Positions 27,925 through 39,105 are shown, numbered from the stretch's first letter. The stretch: 64,000 bases of DNA from Rhodobacter sp. SGA-6-6 (GCF_011043545.1 NZ_JAAKGP010000002.1:372001-436000), one strand, 5' to 3'. Made by a program: numbers and translations. Notes: generated by a model from the letters alone, not told the origin.

Positions 27925-27938
27925 TTGATCCACGTCAA
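27925..27938. promoter_or_regulatory. FnrL/FNR-type box upstream of ompW
   Basis: TTGAT-CCAC-GTCAA fits the Rhodobacter FnrL consensus TTGAT-N4-(A/G)TCAA exactly. It lies 59 bases before the OmpW start codon and just downstream of an AT-rich stretch (27845-27895) that may hold the core promoter. Whether it activates or represses cannot be told. Confidence 0.65.
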
Positions 27939-27996
27939 CGTCGCGGGCCGGCCGCCGGTCCAAGCCTGCGCCTGCACAAGACAGAAGGTTCCGACC

Positions 27997-28602
27997 ATGA
28001 AGACGCATTCCTCCCTCCTCTCCGCAACCGCCCTTGCCGCCGCGCTGCTGGCCGGCCCGGCGCTGGCCCAGTCGGCGGGCGACCTGACCATCGGCTTCGG
28101 TGCCGCGGTGGTGGCCCCGAAAAGCGACAACGGCACCCTGGCCGGCGCGGCCGCCACGGTGGACAACAGCACCCGCCCCTCGATCACCGTCGAATATTTC
28201 ATCCGCGACAACCTGGGGATCGAGCTTCTGGGCGCCTTGCCGTTCAAGCACGGCATCAACCTCGCCGGCGCCTATGCCGCCGAGACCAAGCACCTGCCGC
28301 CCACCGTCACGCTGAACTGGCACTTCCCGACCGGCGGGGCGCTGAAGCCCTTCGTCGGCCTCGGCGTCAACTACACCGCCTTCTTCGAGGAGCGCATGGC
28401 CGGGCACGAGCTGAAGATCGAGGACAGCTTCGGCCTTGCCGCCCATCTGGGCACCGACTGGGCGCTGGACGACAAGCGCGCGGTGCGCTTCGACCTGCGC
28501 TACATCGACATCGACAGCGACGTGACGCTGGACGGCTCGCCGATCGGCAAGGTCGAGGTCGATCCGCTGGTCGCCGGCATTTCCTATGTGATGAAGTTCT
28601 GA
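27997..28602 (+). CDS. ompW: OmpW family outer membrane protein
   Basis: This 201-residue protein has a Sec signal ending in AGPALAQ and an eight-stranded barrel pattern with the OmpW marks: [41 protein letters not shown] and the C-terminal [10 protein letters not shown] ending in Phe. OmpW passes small hydrophobic molecules; in other bacteria it responds to FNR. The ATG at 27997 is chosen over upstream starts because it opens the signal peptide. An FnrL box lies upstream. Confidence 0.92.
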   Translation: MKTHSSLLSATALAAALLAGPALAQSAGDLTIGFGAAVVAPKSDNGTLAGAAATVDNSTRPSITVEYFIRDNLGIELLGALPFKHGINLAGAYAAETKHLPPTVTLNWHFPTGGALKPFVGLGVNYTAFFEERMAGHELKIEDSFGLAAHLGTDWALDDKRAVRFDLRYIDIDSDVTLDGSPIGKVEVDPLVAGISYVMKF

Positions 28603-28757
28603 GGCGGGCCAGGGCCGCAACCGGGAGGCATACCCGGGCAGAACCCCAGGGGCAGCGGGGCGCGGCGAATGGGCCGCGCCCCTTCCCTTTTGCGCGCAAC
28701 CTTGCCCCGCGCAGGCCGGCGGTATATGCGCGGCCCGAGCGAGGAACGGAGGCACGC

Positions 28758-29243
28758 ATGACCCCACCCGTCGGCATCATCATGGGGTCCCAGTCCGACT
28801 GGGCCACGATGAAGGAGGCAGCCCTGATCCTGGACCAGCTGGGCGTTGGCCACGAGGCGAAGATCGTCTCTGCCCACCGCACGCCGGACCGGCTGTGGGA
28901 CTACGGCCGGACCGCCGTGGCGCGCGGGCTGAAGGTGATCATCGCCGGGGCCGGCGGCGCGGCGCATCTGCCCGGGATGATGGCCTCGAAGACCCGGCTG
29001 CCGGTGATCGGCGTGCCGGTGCAGACCAAGGCGCTGTCGGGGGTGGACAGCCTTTATTCGATCCTCCAGATGCCCAAGGGCTATCCGGTCGCCACCATGG
29101 CCATCGGCGCGCCGGGGGCCGCGAATGCCGGGCTGATGGCGGCGGCGATCCTTGCGGTCTCCGACCCCGCGCTGGCCGAGCGGCTGGACGCCTGGCGGGC
29201 GGCGCTGTCGGCCTCGATCCCCGAGGAGCCGAAGGATGAGTGA
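28758..29243 (+). CDS. purE: N5-carboxyaminoimidazole ribonucleotide mutase
   Basis: PurE converts N5-CAIR to CAIR in purine synthesis. The 161-residue class I enzyme has [13 protein letters not shown], the catalytic histidine region [13 protein letters not shown], and [13 protein letters not shown]. Start ATG follows GGAGG at good spacing. It overlaps purK by eight bases. Confidence 0.96.
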   Translation: MTPPVGIIMGSQSDWATMKEAALILDQLGVGHEAKIVSAHRTPDRLWDYGRTAVARGLKVIIAGAGGAAHLPGMMASKTRLPVIGVPVQTKALSGVDSLYSILQMPKGYPVATMAIGAPGAANAGLMAAAILAVSDPALAERLDAWRAALSASIPEEPKDE

Positions 29244-30300
29244 ACTGCCCCCCGGATCGGTGATCGGCATCCTCGGCGGCGGCCAGCTGGGCCGGATGCT
29301 CTCGGTGGCGGCCAGCCGGCTGGGCTACCGCTGCCACATCTTCGAGCCCGGCGCGGCGCCGGCGGGCGACGTGGCCCATGCGGTGACGACCGCGCCCTAC
29401 GAAGACGAGGCCGCCCTGCGCGCCTTCGCCGCCGCGGTCGATGTCATCACCTATGAATTCGAGAACGTCCCCACCTCGGCGCTGGACCTTCTGGAAAGCC
29501 TCCGCCCGATCCGCCCCGACCGCCGGGCGTTGGCGGTCAGCCAGGACCGGGTGTCGGAGAAGTCCTTCCTGAACGACCTCGGGCTGCACACCGCCCCCTG
29601 GGCCGCGGTGACGTCCGAGGACGACCTGCGCGCCGCGGTGGCCCGGCTCGGCTGCCCGTCGATCCTGAAAACCGCAAGGCTCGGCTATGACGGCAAGGGT
29701 CAGGTCCGGCTGAACGGCGAGGCCGAGATCCCCGCCGCCTGGGCCGCCATGCAGGGCGCGCCCTCGGTGCTGGAGGGGCTCATAGCCTTCGACCGCGAGG
29801 TCTCGGTCATCGCCGCCCGCGGGCTGGACGGTTCGGTCGCCGCCTACGACCCGGGCGAGAACGTGCACCGCGAGGGCATCCTGCGCAGCACCACCGTCCC
29901 CGCCCGCCTGTCCGCCGCGCAGCGCTCGGACGCGGTGCTGCTGGCGGCGCGCATCCTCAACGCGCTGGACTACGTCGGCGTCATGGGGGTGGAGCTGTTC
30001 GTCACCCCCGGCGGCCTTCTGGTCAACGAGATCGCGCCCCGGGTCCACAACTCGGGCCACTGGACGCAGCAGGGCTGCGCGGTGGACCAGTTCGAGCAGC
30101 ACATCCGCGCCGTGGCGGGCCTGCCCCTGGGCGACGGCAGCCGCTTCGCCGATGTGGTGATGGAGAACCTGATCGGCGACGACATCGCCCGCATCCCTGC
30201 CCTGCTGCGCGAACGCGACGTGGCGCTGCACCTCTACGGCAAGGGCGAGGCCCGGCCGGGCCGGAAGATGGGGCATGCGAACCGGGTGGTCCGGGGGTAG
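29236..30300 (+). CDS. purK: N5-carboxyaminoimidazole ribonucleotide synthase
   Basis: PurK is the ATP-grasp enzyme making N5-CAIR from AIR, bicarbonate and ATP. The 354-residue protein has [19 protein letters not shown], the ATP-grasp lysine region [14 protein letters not shown] and [12 protein letters not shown]. Its GAAGGATG start overlaps the end of purE. The TAG stop codon is inside the left terminal repeat of element E, so the last residues may have been set by that insertion. Confidence 0.96.
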   Translation: MSELPPGSVIGILGGGQLGRMLSVAASRLGYRCHIFEPGAAPAGDVAHAVTTAPYEDEAALRAFAAAVDVITYEFENVPTSALDLLESLRPIRPDRRALAVSQDRVSEKSFLNDLGLHTAPWAAVTSEDDLRAAVARLGCPSILKTARLGYDGKGQVRLNGEAEIPAAWAAMQGAPSVLEGLIAFDREVSVIAARGLDGSVAAYDPGENVHREGILRSTTVPARLSAAQRSDAVLLAARILNALDYVGVMGVELFVTPGGLLVNEIAPRVHNSGHWTQQGCAVDQFEQHIRAVAGLPLGDGSRFADVVMENLIGDDIARIPALLRERDVALHLYGKGEARPGRKMGHANRVVRG

Positions 30301-30575
30301 GGCGGGGTTCACCCCGCCATCGCATTGCCTCGGGCGGGATGAGGCGAGGCACTGCCTCGCCCCCGCCCGTGCGTGGCGGATCAACCGGAAACTCATCAGC
30401 CTGACCCCGAGAGGCCAGCGCCCGACCGGGCGGGCGAGAAGCGCCTGGCCCAAGGGCGGGGCGGGCGCTGGCCGGGCCATTGAGGCCCGGCCGGTCCAGT
30501 TGAAATGACCCACTATGGCGAAGGCACGCGCCTTCGCCAAGGAAACCGCGGACGGCAGGGTGAACCCCGCCCTAC
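30297..30575 (+). repeat. Repeat element copy E, full length with terminal inverted repeats
   Basis: Copy E is 279 bases and the best-defined member. Its left end is GTAGGGCGGGGTTCACCCCG and its right end GGGTGAACCCCGCCCTAC is the complement. The core (30331-30538) has the four hairpins, the third being GGCCGGGCC-ATTGA-GGCCCGGCC; the second has a changed inner arm (GCGCCTGGCCC). It lies between convergent purK and a hydrolase gene. Confidence 0.85.
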
Positions 30576-30592
30576 CGGGTCATGGGCCAAGT

Positions 30593-31270
30593 TCACCCCT
30601 CCGTCCCGGCCTCCCCCTCGCGCTGGAACCGCCCCTCGCGCAGGAAATGCAGCACCTGGCGGATCACCGTCGGGTTCACCATCATCCAGGTGTGGCTGAC
30701 CGGCAGGGTGATGTGGTCCGCCACCCCCTCCAGCCTTGTGCTCGCCACCGTCACCTTGCCGTCGTCCGGCCCCGGCAGCAACTGCGAGAACCAGGGCGAG
30801 ACCGAGCGGCTGCCGGCGATCACCCCCAGCGGATAGTCGGGCGGCGGCAGGCGGTTCGGCCAGCTGTCCGGCCCCGTCCCCAACGCCAGCCCCGCCGGCC
30901 CGTTCACCAGCCGGAACACCCGCCAGTCGCCCAGGGCATCCACCAGTTCCGATCCGTGGTTCGGCGGCGCCAGCATCACCACCCGCCCCAGCCCCGGCGG
31001 ATGGCCGCGCGCCAGCCAGTCGCGCAACAGGATGCCGCCCATCGAATGGGCGACGAAATGCGTAACCCCCTGCCAGGGCGCGGCGAAGGCGCGGGCAACA
31101 CCTTGCACCAGGTCGTCCGGCGGCGCCTTGGTGGACGGATAGGCGGCGCTTTCCACCGCATAGCCGGCGGCCTTCAGCGCCAGCCCCATCGCCGCCAGCG
31201 AATGCTTGCTGCGCGCCAGTCCGTGGACCAGGATGACCCTCTCGGCGGCGGGGGATGCGGGATCGCTCAT
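30593..31270 (-). CDS. Alpha/beta hydrolase
   Basis: This protein of about 225 residues has the hydrolase start [14 protein letters not shown], the nucleophile elbow [22 protein letters not shown], and a final histidine near VSHTWMMV. These resemble small lipase/esterase-like proteins. Substrate unknown. The start may be the ATG at 31270 or 31282; neither has a strong ribosome site. It is divergent from the Nudix gene. Confidence 0.8.
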   Translation of the reverse strand: MSDPASPAAERVILVHGLARSKHSLAAMGLALKAAGYAVESAAYPSTKAPPDDLVQGVARAFAAPWQGVTHFVAHSMGGILLRDWLARGHPPGLGRVVMLAPPNHGSELVDALGDWRVFRLVNGPAGLALGTGPDSWPNRLPPPDYPLGVIAGSRSVSPWFSQLLPGPDDGKVTVASTRLEGVADHITLPVSHTWMMVNPTVIRQVLHFLREGRFQREGEAGTEG

Positions 31271-31354
31271 GCCGCCGATCATGCCCGCATCCCCGGCGGG
31301 CGCAAGAGCCGGCGCGGGCTGGACAAGCCCCGCCCGCCGTCGCACCCTGCGCCG

Positions 31355-31810
31355 ATGATCCGCCCGAAGCCCCGCCTTGCCGTCCGCGCCCTGATCCTCG
31401 ATGCCGAGGAACGGCTGCTGCTGGTCAACGCCTACCCCGAGGGCCGCTCCGACCTCTGGTGCGCCCCCGGCGGCGGCTGCGAGGCCGGGCAGTCGCTGCC
31501 CGAGAACCTGATCCGCGAGGTGCGCGAGGAGACCGGGCTTGAGGTCGAGGTCGGCCCCGCCGCGCTGGTGAACGAATTCCACGACCCCGCCACCGGCTTC
31601 CATCAGGTCGACCTCTACTTCCGCTGCACCCTGCGCTCCGGCGCGCTGGACGACGCCTGGCAGGACCCCGAGGGCGTGGTGACCGAGCGCCGGTTCTTCT
31701 CGCGGGTGGAACTCGCCTCCGGGAAAATCCGGTTCAAGCCAGACCTCCTGCCCGAGGCCGCCTGGGGCGATACCTGTCTCTACGATCCGTTGGAAGAGAT
31801 CGTCCGATGA
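31355..31810 (+). CDS. Nudix hydrolase
   Basis: This 151-residue enzyme carries a full Nudix box, [20 protein letters not shown] followed by ETGLE (GX5EX7REUXEEXGU), near residues 38-61. Family members hydrolyse nucleoside diphosphates linked to another moiety, for example oxidised nucleotides or NDP-sugars. The substrate cannot be told. It overlaps the Gre-like gene by four bases. Confidence 0.88.
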   Translation: MIRPKPRLAVRALILDAEERLLLVNAYPEGRSDLWCAPGGGCEAGQSLPENLIREVREETGLEVEVGPAALVNEFHDPATGFHQVDLYFRCTLRSGALDDAWQDPEGVVTERRFFSRVELASGKIRFKPDLLPEAAWGDTCLYDPLEEIVR

Positions 31811-32310
31811 GCCGCGCCTTCGTGAACGAGGATGCGGGCGCCGACCGGCCCGACCTGCCGGAGTTGCCGCTGTCGCCGCATCCGAACTACGTCACCCCTC
31901 GGGGCCTGCGCGATCTGCAGGACCGGCTGGCGGCGCGTCAGGCCGACCTCGCGGCGCTGAAGGCGCGGGAGGACCGGCTGGACAAGCTGCCCGAGGCGGC
32001 GGCGGAACGCGACATCCGCTGGCTGGAGGCTCGGCTGAAATCGGCGATCCTCGTCGATCCGGCGGCGCACGACCTGTCCGAGGTGGCCTTCGGCCTGCGG
32101 GTGACGGTGGCGGACGAAGACGGCGCCGAGACCACCTACGAGATCACCGGCGAGGACGAGGCCGATGCCACCCTCGGCCGCATCGCCCCGCATTCGCCGC
32201 TGGCCCGCGCGCTTCTGGGCGCACAGGTCGGCGACGAAGTGACATGGAAGCGGCCGGCGGGGGACATGGCGCTGGAAATCGTGGCGATCTCGCGCCCCGA
32301 CCCCGCCTGA
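31807..32310 (+). CDS. GreA/GreB family protein lacking the acidic tip motif
   Basis: The 167-residue product has an N-terminal coiled coil (about 30-85) and a C-terminal FKBP-like Gre domain ([40 protein letters not shown]). Gre factors enter the RNA polymerase secondary channel and promote transcript cleavage using conserved acids in a D-x-x-E-N tip motif. Here the loop reads [15 protein letters not shown], with no such motif, so cleavage stimulation is doubtful. It is coupled to the Nudix gene. Confidence 0.8.
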   Translation: MSRAFVNEDAGADRPDLPELPLSPHPNYVTPRGLRDLQDRLAARQADLAALKAREDRLDKLPEAAAERDIRWLEARLKSAILVDPAAHDLSEVAFGLRVTVADEDGAETTYEITGEDEADATLGRIAPHSPLARALLGAQVGDEVTWKRPAGDMALEIVAISRPDPA

Positions 32311-32318
32311 CCGGCGGC

Positions 32319-32657
32319 TCAGCCGAGCGCGTAGTTGAAATGCCCGGTCCACCAGCCGTGGTCGCTGGAGAACCGCGCCGCCAGCTTCACCAGCCCGGCG
32401 GCGAGACCGACCAGCCCCACCAGCAGCGCCAGCCCCTTCAACCCGCCGGTGTCCGCCCCGCGCGCGACGACGATCAGCAGAACGACCAGAAGCCCGGTCA
32501 TCGCCGCATCCAGCGCGATCTTGAACCAGACATAGAACCCGGGATCGTATTCGTCTGCGGTGACCATCACGGCATTGAAGGCGCCGAACAGCAGCACCGC
32601 ACTCATGAAGATAATGACATATTGGTTGTGTTTCATCTGCTTGGCGGGGTCGGCCAT
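32319..32657 (-). CDS. Small membrane protein of unknown function (112 aa)
   Basis: The protein has three predicted membrane helices: VIIFMSAVLLFGAFNAVMV, DAAMTGLLVVLLIVVARGA and KGLALLVGLVGLAAGLVKLAA, with a soluble C-terminal tail. I recognise no family. It ends eight bases from the convergent Gre-like gene and is followed upstream by the groESL terminator region. Confidence 0.7.
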   Translation of the reverse strand: MADPAKQMKHNQYVIIFMSAVLLFGAFNAVMVTADEYDPGFYVWFKIALDAAMTGLLVVLLIVVARGADTGGLKGLALLVGLVGLAAGLVKLAARFSSDHGWWTGHFNYALG

Positions 32658-32720
32658 CGTCGCGTCCTCCGGCTGGAAATGCGCCAGTCTGCGCAGAACC
32701 GGACCCGTCTGGCAAAGGAA

Positions 32721-32744
32721 AAGGGCGGCCCGGGGGCCGCCCTT
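32721..32744 (-). terminator. Terminator of groESL
   Basis: AAGGGCGGCC-CGGG-GGCCGCCCTT is a perfect ten-pair hairpin; on the minus strand it is followed by a T-rich tail (TTCCTTT). It lies 24 bases after the groL stop. Confidence 0.8.
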
Positions 32745-32767
32745 CCCTGTTTCCCGGATGGGATGGA

Positions 32768-34423
<1,656 letters not shown>

Positions 34424-34446
34424 TTATTGCGGTTGGGAAAGCGATC

Positions 34447-34734
34447 TCAGGCGATGATGCCGAGGATGTCGCTTTCCTTCATGATCAGCAGCTCTTCGCC
34501 GTTCAGCGTGACTTCGGTGCCCGACCATTTGCCGAACAGCACGCGGTCGCCGGCCTTGACCGAGGGGGCGATCAGTTCGCCCGAATCCTTGCGCGCGCCC
34601 TCGCCGACCGAGACGATCTCGCCCTCGGCGGGTTTTTCCTTGGCGGTATCGGGGATGATCAGCCCGCCCTTGGTCTTTTCCTCGGACTGGACGCGACGGA
34701 CCAGAACGCGGTCATGCAGCGGTTTGAAAGCCAT
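34447..34734 (-). CDS. groS: Co-chaperonin GroES
   Basis: GroES is the 10-kDa lid of the chaperonin chamber. The 95-residue protein begins [15 protein letters not shown], has the mobile loop [20 protein letters not shown] and the beta motif YGTEV equivalent [16 protein letters not shown]. The frame is open 14 codons upstream, but the ATG at 34734 follows AGGGAGAG and starts at the conserved N-terminus. Confidence 0.97.
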   Translation of the reverse strand: MAFKPLHDRVLVRRVQSEEKTKGGLIIPDTAKEKPAEGEIVSVGEGARKDSGELIAPSVKAGDRVLFGKWSGTEVTLNGEELLIMKESDILGIIA

Positions 34735-34769
34735 CTGGCAACTCTCCCTTGGGTTCCAGGTTGAAACTG

Positions 34770-34796
34770 TTGGCACTCACCCCAGGCAAGTGCTAA
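34770..34796. promoter_or_regulatory. CIRCE operator of groESL
   Basis: On the minus strand TTAGCACTT and GAGTGCCAA flank exactly nine bases, matching the CIRCE consensus TTAGCACTC-N9-GAGTGCTAA with two changes. It lies in the groS leader, and HrcA repression is inferred. Confidence 0.88.
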
Positions 34797-34804
34797 CGGC
34801 GGAT

Positions 34805-34833
34805 GATCTAGGCAAGAGGGCGCTTCGAGTCAA
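34805..34833 (-). promoter_or_regulatory. Sigma70 promoter of groESL
   Basis: TTGACT, a 17-base spacer and TAGATC lie directly upstream of CIRCE on the minus strand, placing the start of transcription beside the operator. Confidence 0.7.
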
Positions 34834-34923
34834 CACCCAAGCGGCGCGGAAAAATCGCCGGTCGCGGCGCTTTCCCTTCCCGCGCCGCAATGCCATCCTG
34901 CCGGCCGTCGCAGGAGGTATCCG

Positions 34924-35934
34924 ATGGTCCGTTTCCCGAACGCCCTGGCCGGTCTGGCGCTGCTGGCCGCCGCCTTCGCCGCCCCCTCCGCGGGGGCCGA
35001 ATGCCATGGATTGAACCTGCTGGACCTGATGCCGGCCGAGGAGCGCGCGGCGGTCACCGCGCTGGCCGATGCCCAGCCCTTCGCCCGCGGCAACTTCTGG
35101 CAGGCCGAGCGCGGGGAGGACCGGATCATCATCCTCGGCACCTATCACCTGGAGGACCCGCGCCACGGCGCCACCGTCGCCCGCTTCGCGCCCGAGATCG
35201 CCGGGGCCACCGCCCTGCTGGTCGAGGCCGGGCCGGAAGAGGAGAAGGCGCTGCAGCAGCACATGGGCCGCGACCCTTCGGTCATGGTGATCACCGACGG
35301 CCCGGCGCTGAACCAGATCCTGCCGCCCGAGACCTGGGACCGGCTGGCCGAGGCCGCCCGCGCCCGCGGCGTGCCGCCCTTCATGGCCGCCAAGTTCCGG
35401 CCTTGGTATGTCACCGTCCTCCTCGCCGTGCCGCCCTGCGCGATGGAGGCGATGGTCGATCCGAACGGCCTCGACGCACAGCTGATCGACAGCGCCCTTG
35501 CCGCCGGCGTGCCCGTCCGCGCGCTGGAGCCCTACGACACCGTGTTCTCGATCTTCGGCGCCATGTCGGAAGCCGACCAGATCGCCATGATCGAGCAGAC
35601 GCTGGCGATGGAGGACAGCATCACCGACTTCTCCGAGACCCTCGCCGACGCCTATTTCGACGGCGACGGCCGGCTGATGTGGGAACTGATGCGCCACATG
35701 TCCTACGACGCGCCCGGCTATACCCGCGAACAGGTGGATGCCGAGATGGCGGTGCTGGAGGAGGTGCTGATGAACAGCCGCAACCGCGCTTGGATTCCGG
35801 TGATCGAGGCGGCGGCGGCCGAAGGGCCGGTGGTGGTGGCTTTCGGCGCCCTGCACCTGTCGGGCGAGGAAGGGGTGCTGAACCTGCTGCAAGGCAACGG
35901 CTGGACCGTCACCCCGCTGACCGGGCCGCAATGA
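34924..35934 (+). CDS. TraB/GumN family protein
   Basis: This 336-residue exported protein has a Sec signal (about 1-26, ending PSAGAEC) and the two TraB/GumN histidine motifs, LGTYHLEDPRH (around residue 76) and FGALHLSGEEGVL near the end, with an acidic LVEAGPEEE between. The fold is related to Tiki/EreA-type metal-dependent hydrolases; the substrate is not known. The downstream EamA gene overlaps by four bases. Confidence 0.85.
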   Translation: MVRFPNALAGLALLAAAFAAPSAGAECHGLNLLDLMPAEERAAVTALADAQPFARGNFWQAERGEDRIIILGTYHLEDPRHGATVARFAPEIAGATALLVEAGPEEEKALQQHMGRDPSVMVITDGPALNQILPPETWDRLAEAARARGVPPFMAAKFRPWYVTVLLAVPPCAMEAMVDPNGLDAQLIDSALAAGVPVRALEPYDTVFSIFGAMSEADQIAMIEQTLAMEDSITDFSETLADAYFDGDGRLMWELMRHMSYDAPGYTREQVDAEMAVLEEVLMNSRNRAWIPVIEAAAAEGPVVVAFGALHLSGEEGVLNLLQGNGWTVTPLTGPQ

Positions 35935-36782
35935 CGGCCGAGCGCAGGCTCGGCCTTCTCCTCCTTCTCGGCGCCACCCTTGCCTGGAGCACGGCGGGCC
36001 TGTTCGCCCGCGCCATCGCGCTGGACACGCCCACGGTGATCATGTGGCGCGGATGGGCCGGCGCGGCCGGGCTGGTCCTGCTGCTGGCGCTGACCCGCGG
36101 CCGGGCCGGGATCGGCGATTTCGCCCGCCTCGGCCGGGCGGGGTGGGCCTATGCCTTCTGCTCGGGCCTGGGGATGCTGATGTTCGTCGGCGCGCTGAAA
36201 TCCACCTCGATCGCCCATGTCGCCATCATCTACGCCACCCTGCCCTTCGTCGCCGCCGGTCTCGGCTGGCTGATCCTGCGCGAACCGCCGGGCCTGGCGG
36301 CGCTGGTCGCCGCGGTCGTGGCGGCGGCGGGGTCGGCGGTCATGGTCGGCCTCGGCAGCGAGGGCACCCTGGCCGGCGACCTGATGAGCTTCGGCATGGT
36401 GCTGTCGATGGCGGCGCTGATCCTGATCTCGCGCGCCAATCCGGGCCTGCCGGCGCTGGCGGCGGGTATCGTCTCGGCGCTGTGGGCCTCGACCATCTGC
36501 CTGCCCTTCGCCACCACCGCGGGGCTGACCGCCTGGGACCTGTCGCTGACCGCCGCCTTCGGCCTGATCAATTCCTCGCTGGCCTTCGCGCTGTTCGTCT
36601 TCGGCTCGCGCCGCGTCAGCCCGGTGGAGACCGCGCTGGTGGGCGCGCTGGAAGTGCCGGTGACGCCGCTCTGGGTCTGGCTGGTCTTCGGCGAGACGCC
36701 AGGCCCCGCGACGCTGGTCGGCGGCGGACTGGTGCTGGCGGCGGTGGTCGGCCATATCCTGTGGTCGGCACGCCGGGGCTGA
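35931..36782 (+). CDS. EamA/DMT family transporter
   Basis: This 283-residue protein has ten hydrophobic helices in two EamA repeats (LGATLAWSTAGLFARAIA start of repeat 1; GDLMSFGMVLSMAALILI start of repeat 2; EVPVTPLWVWLVFGE near the end). DMT exporters move amino acids or other metabolites; the substrate is unknown. Its ATG overlaps the TraB/GumN stop, indicating one transcript. Confidence 0.88.
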   Translation: MTAERRLGLLLLLGATLAWSTAGLFARAIALDTPTVIMWRGWAGAAGLVLLLALTRGRAGIGDFARLGRAGWAYAFCSGLGMLMFVGALKSTSIAHVAIIYATLPFVAAGLGWLILREPPGLAALVAAVVAAAGSAVMVGLGSEGTLAGDLMSFGMVLSMAALILISRANPGLPALAAGIVSALWASTICLPFATTAGLTAWDLSLTAAFGLINSSLAFALFVFGSRRVSPVETALVGALEVPVTPLWVWLVFGETPGPATLVGGGLVLAAVVGHILWSARRG

Positions 36783-36795
36783 GCTGCCGCCGGTT

Positions 36796-37002
36796 CGGGC
36801 GGGAACAGGCGAGGCACTGCCTCGCCCCGCCCGTGCGCGAGGGTTCGACCGGAGACTGTGGCAGCACGAAACCGGGAGAGGCCAGCGCCCGACCGGCGGG
36901 CGTGAAGCGCCCGCCGAGGGGCGGGCGGGCGCTGGCCGGGCCTTTGGGGCCCGGCCGGTCCAGTTGAACCGTCGCGCCGTGGCGAAGGCGATGGCCTTCG
37001 CC
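36796..37002 (+). repeat. Repeat element copy F
   Basis: The 207-base core has the four hairpins, the third being GGCCGGGCC-TTTGG-GGCCCGGCC and the fourth GGCGAAGGC-GATG-GCCTTCGCC. No terminal GTAGGG repeats are left. It fills most of the 344-base gap between co-oriented EamA and ppaC genes, so ppaC needs its own promoter in the last ~120 bases; I see no clear one there. Confidence 0.78.
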
Positions 37003-37126
37003 AAGGAAGTCAGCGCCGCCGCTGCTGCATTGCAGCATCCCGCCGCCCTCCGCCCGCGCCGGGGATGACAATCCCGGCCCCGGCCCCTATAAGCCGCGCC
37101 AGACCCACATACCCCGCGAGAAAACC

Positions 37127-38047
37127 ATGACCACGCTCGTCTTCGGCCACAAATCCCCCGACACCGACTCCACCGGCTCGCCCATCATCTGGGCCTGGTA
37201 TCTGAACGAGGTGCAGGGCACCCCCGCGAAGCCCGTGCTGCTGGGAGAGCCGAACACCGAGGCCGCCTTCGTGCTGAAGCATTGGGGCCTCGACAAGCCC
37301 GAAATCATCGCAGACGTGACCGCCGAGGACAAGGTGGTGATCGTCGACACCAACAACCCGGCCGAACTGCCGCCCTCGGTCAACGAGGCCAGGATCCAGG
37401 CCATCATCGACCACCACATGCTGGTCGGCGGGCTGAAGACCAAGACCCCGATCGACATCACCATCCGCCCGCTGGCCTGCACCGCGACCATCATGCACGA
37501 CCTGATGGGCGATGCGGTGGCCAAGGCGCCGAAGGGGATCAAGGGCGCGATGCTGTCCTGCATCCTGTCGGACACGCTGGAATTCCGCAGCCCCACCACC
37601 ACCGCCCATGACAAGGCCGTGGCCGAGAAGCTGGCCGCCGACCTGGGCGTGAAGATCGCCGACCTTGCCACCGCGATGTTCGAGGCGAAGTCCGACGTGT
37701 CCGCCTTCTCGGATGCCGAACTGCTGCGGATGGACAGCAAGGAATACAACGTCGCCGGCAAGGAACTGCGGGTCTCGGTGCTGGAAACCACCGCGCCGAA
37801 GCTGGTGCTGGACCGCAAGGACAGCCTGATGGCGTCGATGGAAGCGGTGGCGAAGGAAGACGGCGCCGACCAGGTGCTGCTGTTCGTGGTCGACATCCTG
37901 AAGGAAGAGGCGACGCTCTTGGTGCCGAACGATCTGGTGAAGCAGCTGGCGGAGGCGTCCTTCGGTGCGAAGGTCTCCGGCAACACCGTGGTTCTGCCCG
38001 GGATCATGAGCCGCAAGAAGCAGATCATTCCGGCGCTGAAACTGTAA
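37127..38047 (+). CDS. ppaC: Manganese-dependent (family II) inorganic pyrophosphatase
   Basis: This 306-residue DHH-family enzyme hydrolyses pyrophosphate, pulling biosynthetic reactions forward. The motifs FGHKSPDTDS, VIVDTNNPAEL, IIDHHM and CILSDTLEFRSPTTT supply the metal ligands, and SRKKQIIPAL is the C-terminal substrate-binding signature. Length fits. It is followed by a short palindrome and the HAD gene. Confidence 0.94.
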   Translation: MTTLVFGHKSPDTDSTGSPIIWAWYLNEVQGTPAKPVLLGEPNTEAAFVLKHWGLDKPEIIADVTAEDKVVIVDTNNPAELPPSVNEARIQAIIDHHMLVGGLKTKTPIDITIRPLACTATIMHDLMGDAVAKAPKGIKGAMLSCILSDTLEFRSPTTTAHDKAVAEKLAADLGVKIADLATAMFEAKSDVSAFSDAELLRMDSKEYNVAGKELRVSVLETTAPKLVLDRKDSLMASMEAVAKEDGADQVLLFVVDILKEEATLLVPNDLVKQLAEASFGAKVSGNTVVLPGIMSRKKQIIPALKL

Positions 38048-38052
38048 GCGCC

Positions 38053-38073
38053 CGGATTTTCGTCGAAAATCCG
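38053..38073. terminator. Perfect palindrome after ppaC
   Basis: CGGATTTTCG-T-CGAAAATCCG (10+1+10) lies five bases after the ppaC stop. The same sequence, with A at the centre, recurs at 62007-62027. A terminator or 3'-end stabiliser role is inferred. Confidence 0.55.
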
Positions 38074-38096
38074 CGCACCGCGGGAAAGGGCCGCCC

Positions 38097-38984
38097 ATGA
38101 CCGAGATCATCGCCAGCCTCGCCGAGATCGCCCCGCGCTATGATGCCGTCTTCTGCGACCTCTGGGGCTGCCTGCACAACGGCAAGGCCCCCTTCCCCGC
38201 CGCCGTCGCCGCGCTGCGAGCCTTCCGCAGCGGCGGCGGCGCCGTGGTGCTGCTGACCAACGCGCCGCGGCCGCAACCCTCGGTGGTGGCGCAGCTGGAC
38301 CGGATGGGCGTGCCGCGCGACGCCTGGGACGAGGTGGTCACCTCCGGCGATGCCGCGCAATATGCGCTGGTCTCGGGCGCCGTCGGCCGCAGGGTCCACC
38401 ACATCGGCGCCGCAAAGGACGAGCCCTTCTTCACCGACTTCGCCGCCGACATCGCCGAATACGCCGCCGCGCAGCCGCCGATCCGGCGGGTGCCGATGCA
38501 GGAGGCCGAGGGCATCGTCTGCACCGGGTTGCGCGACGACCTGACCGAGACGCCGGCCGACTACCGCGCCGCGCTGCTGATGGGCAAGACGCTCGGCCTG
38601 CCGATGCTCTGCGCCAACCCCGACATCGTGGTGGACATGGGCGACCAGCGGCTGTGGTGCGCCGGCGCGCTGGCGCGTGACTATGAACAGATGGGCGGCC
38701 GCGCGCTCTACTTCGGCAAGCCGCATCCGCCGATCTACGATCTCGCCCGCCGCCGCCTTGCCGCGATCCGGCCGGGCGAGCCGCAGGTGCTCTGCATCGG
38801 CGACGGCATCGCCACCGACGTGCAGGGCGGCATCGCCGAGGGGCTGGACACCCTTTTCATCACCGGCGGCATCGACACCTCCGCCTTCGGGACGGAGTCC
38901 GCCCGCCCCGACAAGGCCTTGCTGGAGGCCTGGCTGACCGAACGCCGGCTGTCGCCCAGCTTCGCCATGGGGCACCTGCGCTGA
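38097..38984 (+). CDS. TIGR01459 family HAD hydrolase (class IIA)
   Basis: This 295-residue protein matches class IIA HAD phosphatases: motif I CDLWGCLHNG near residue 19, motif II LLTNAPRP, a cap domain (about 80-190), and motif III/IV GKPHPPIYDLA and CIGDGIATDVQGG. In motif I the second catalytic aspartate is replaced by Trp, a feature of this family as I know it. No substrate is established. Confidence 0.88.
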   Translation: MTEIIASLAEIAPRYDAVFCDLWGCLHNGKAPFPAAVAALRAFRSGGGAVVLLTNAPRPQPSVVAQLDRMGVPRDAWDEVVTSGDAAQYALVSGAVGRRVHHIGAAKDEPFFTDFAADIAEYAAAQPPIRRVPMQEAEGIVCTGLRDDLTETPADYRAALLMGKTLGLPMLCANPDIVVDMGDQRLWCAGALARDYEQMGGRALYFGKPHPPIYDLARRRLAAIRPGEPQVLCIGDGIATDVQGGIAEGLDTLFITGGIDTSAFGTESARPDKALLEAWLTERRLSPSFAMGHLR

Positions 38985-39105
38985 CCTACCGCAGCGCAGC
39001 GGAAACATAATTACGCCGCCCTGCGTCCAAGTATTCGTTTCTTGCGCAAAGAATTTGTTCTGCGCCGCAGCATCTGCTACCCTTCCCGCAACCAAGGGAT
39101 TCGCC

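Noticed and set aside
39055..39105. PhaR-type operator before the MaoC gene (GCAG-CAT-CTGC)
   Set aside because: The repeat is in the opposite sense to the CTGC-N3-GCAG site I know for PhaR, so the match is not supported.
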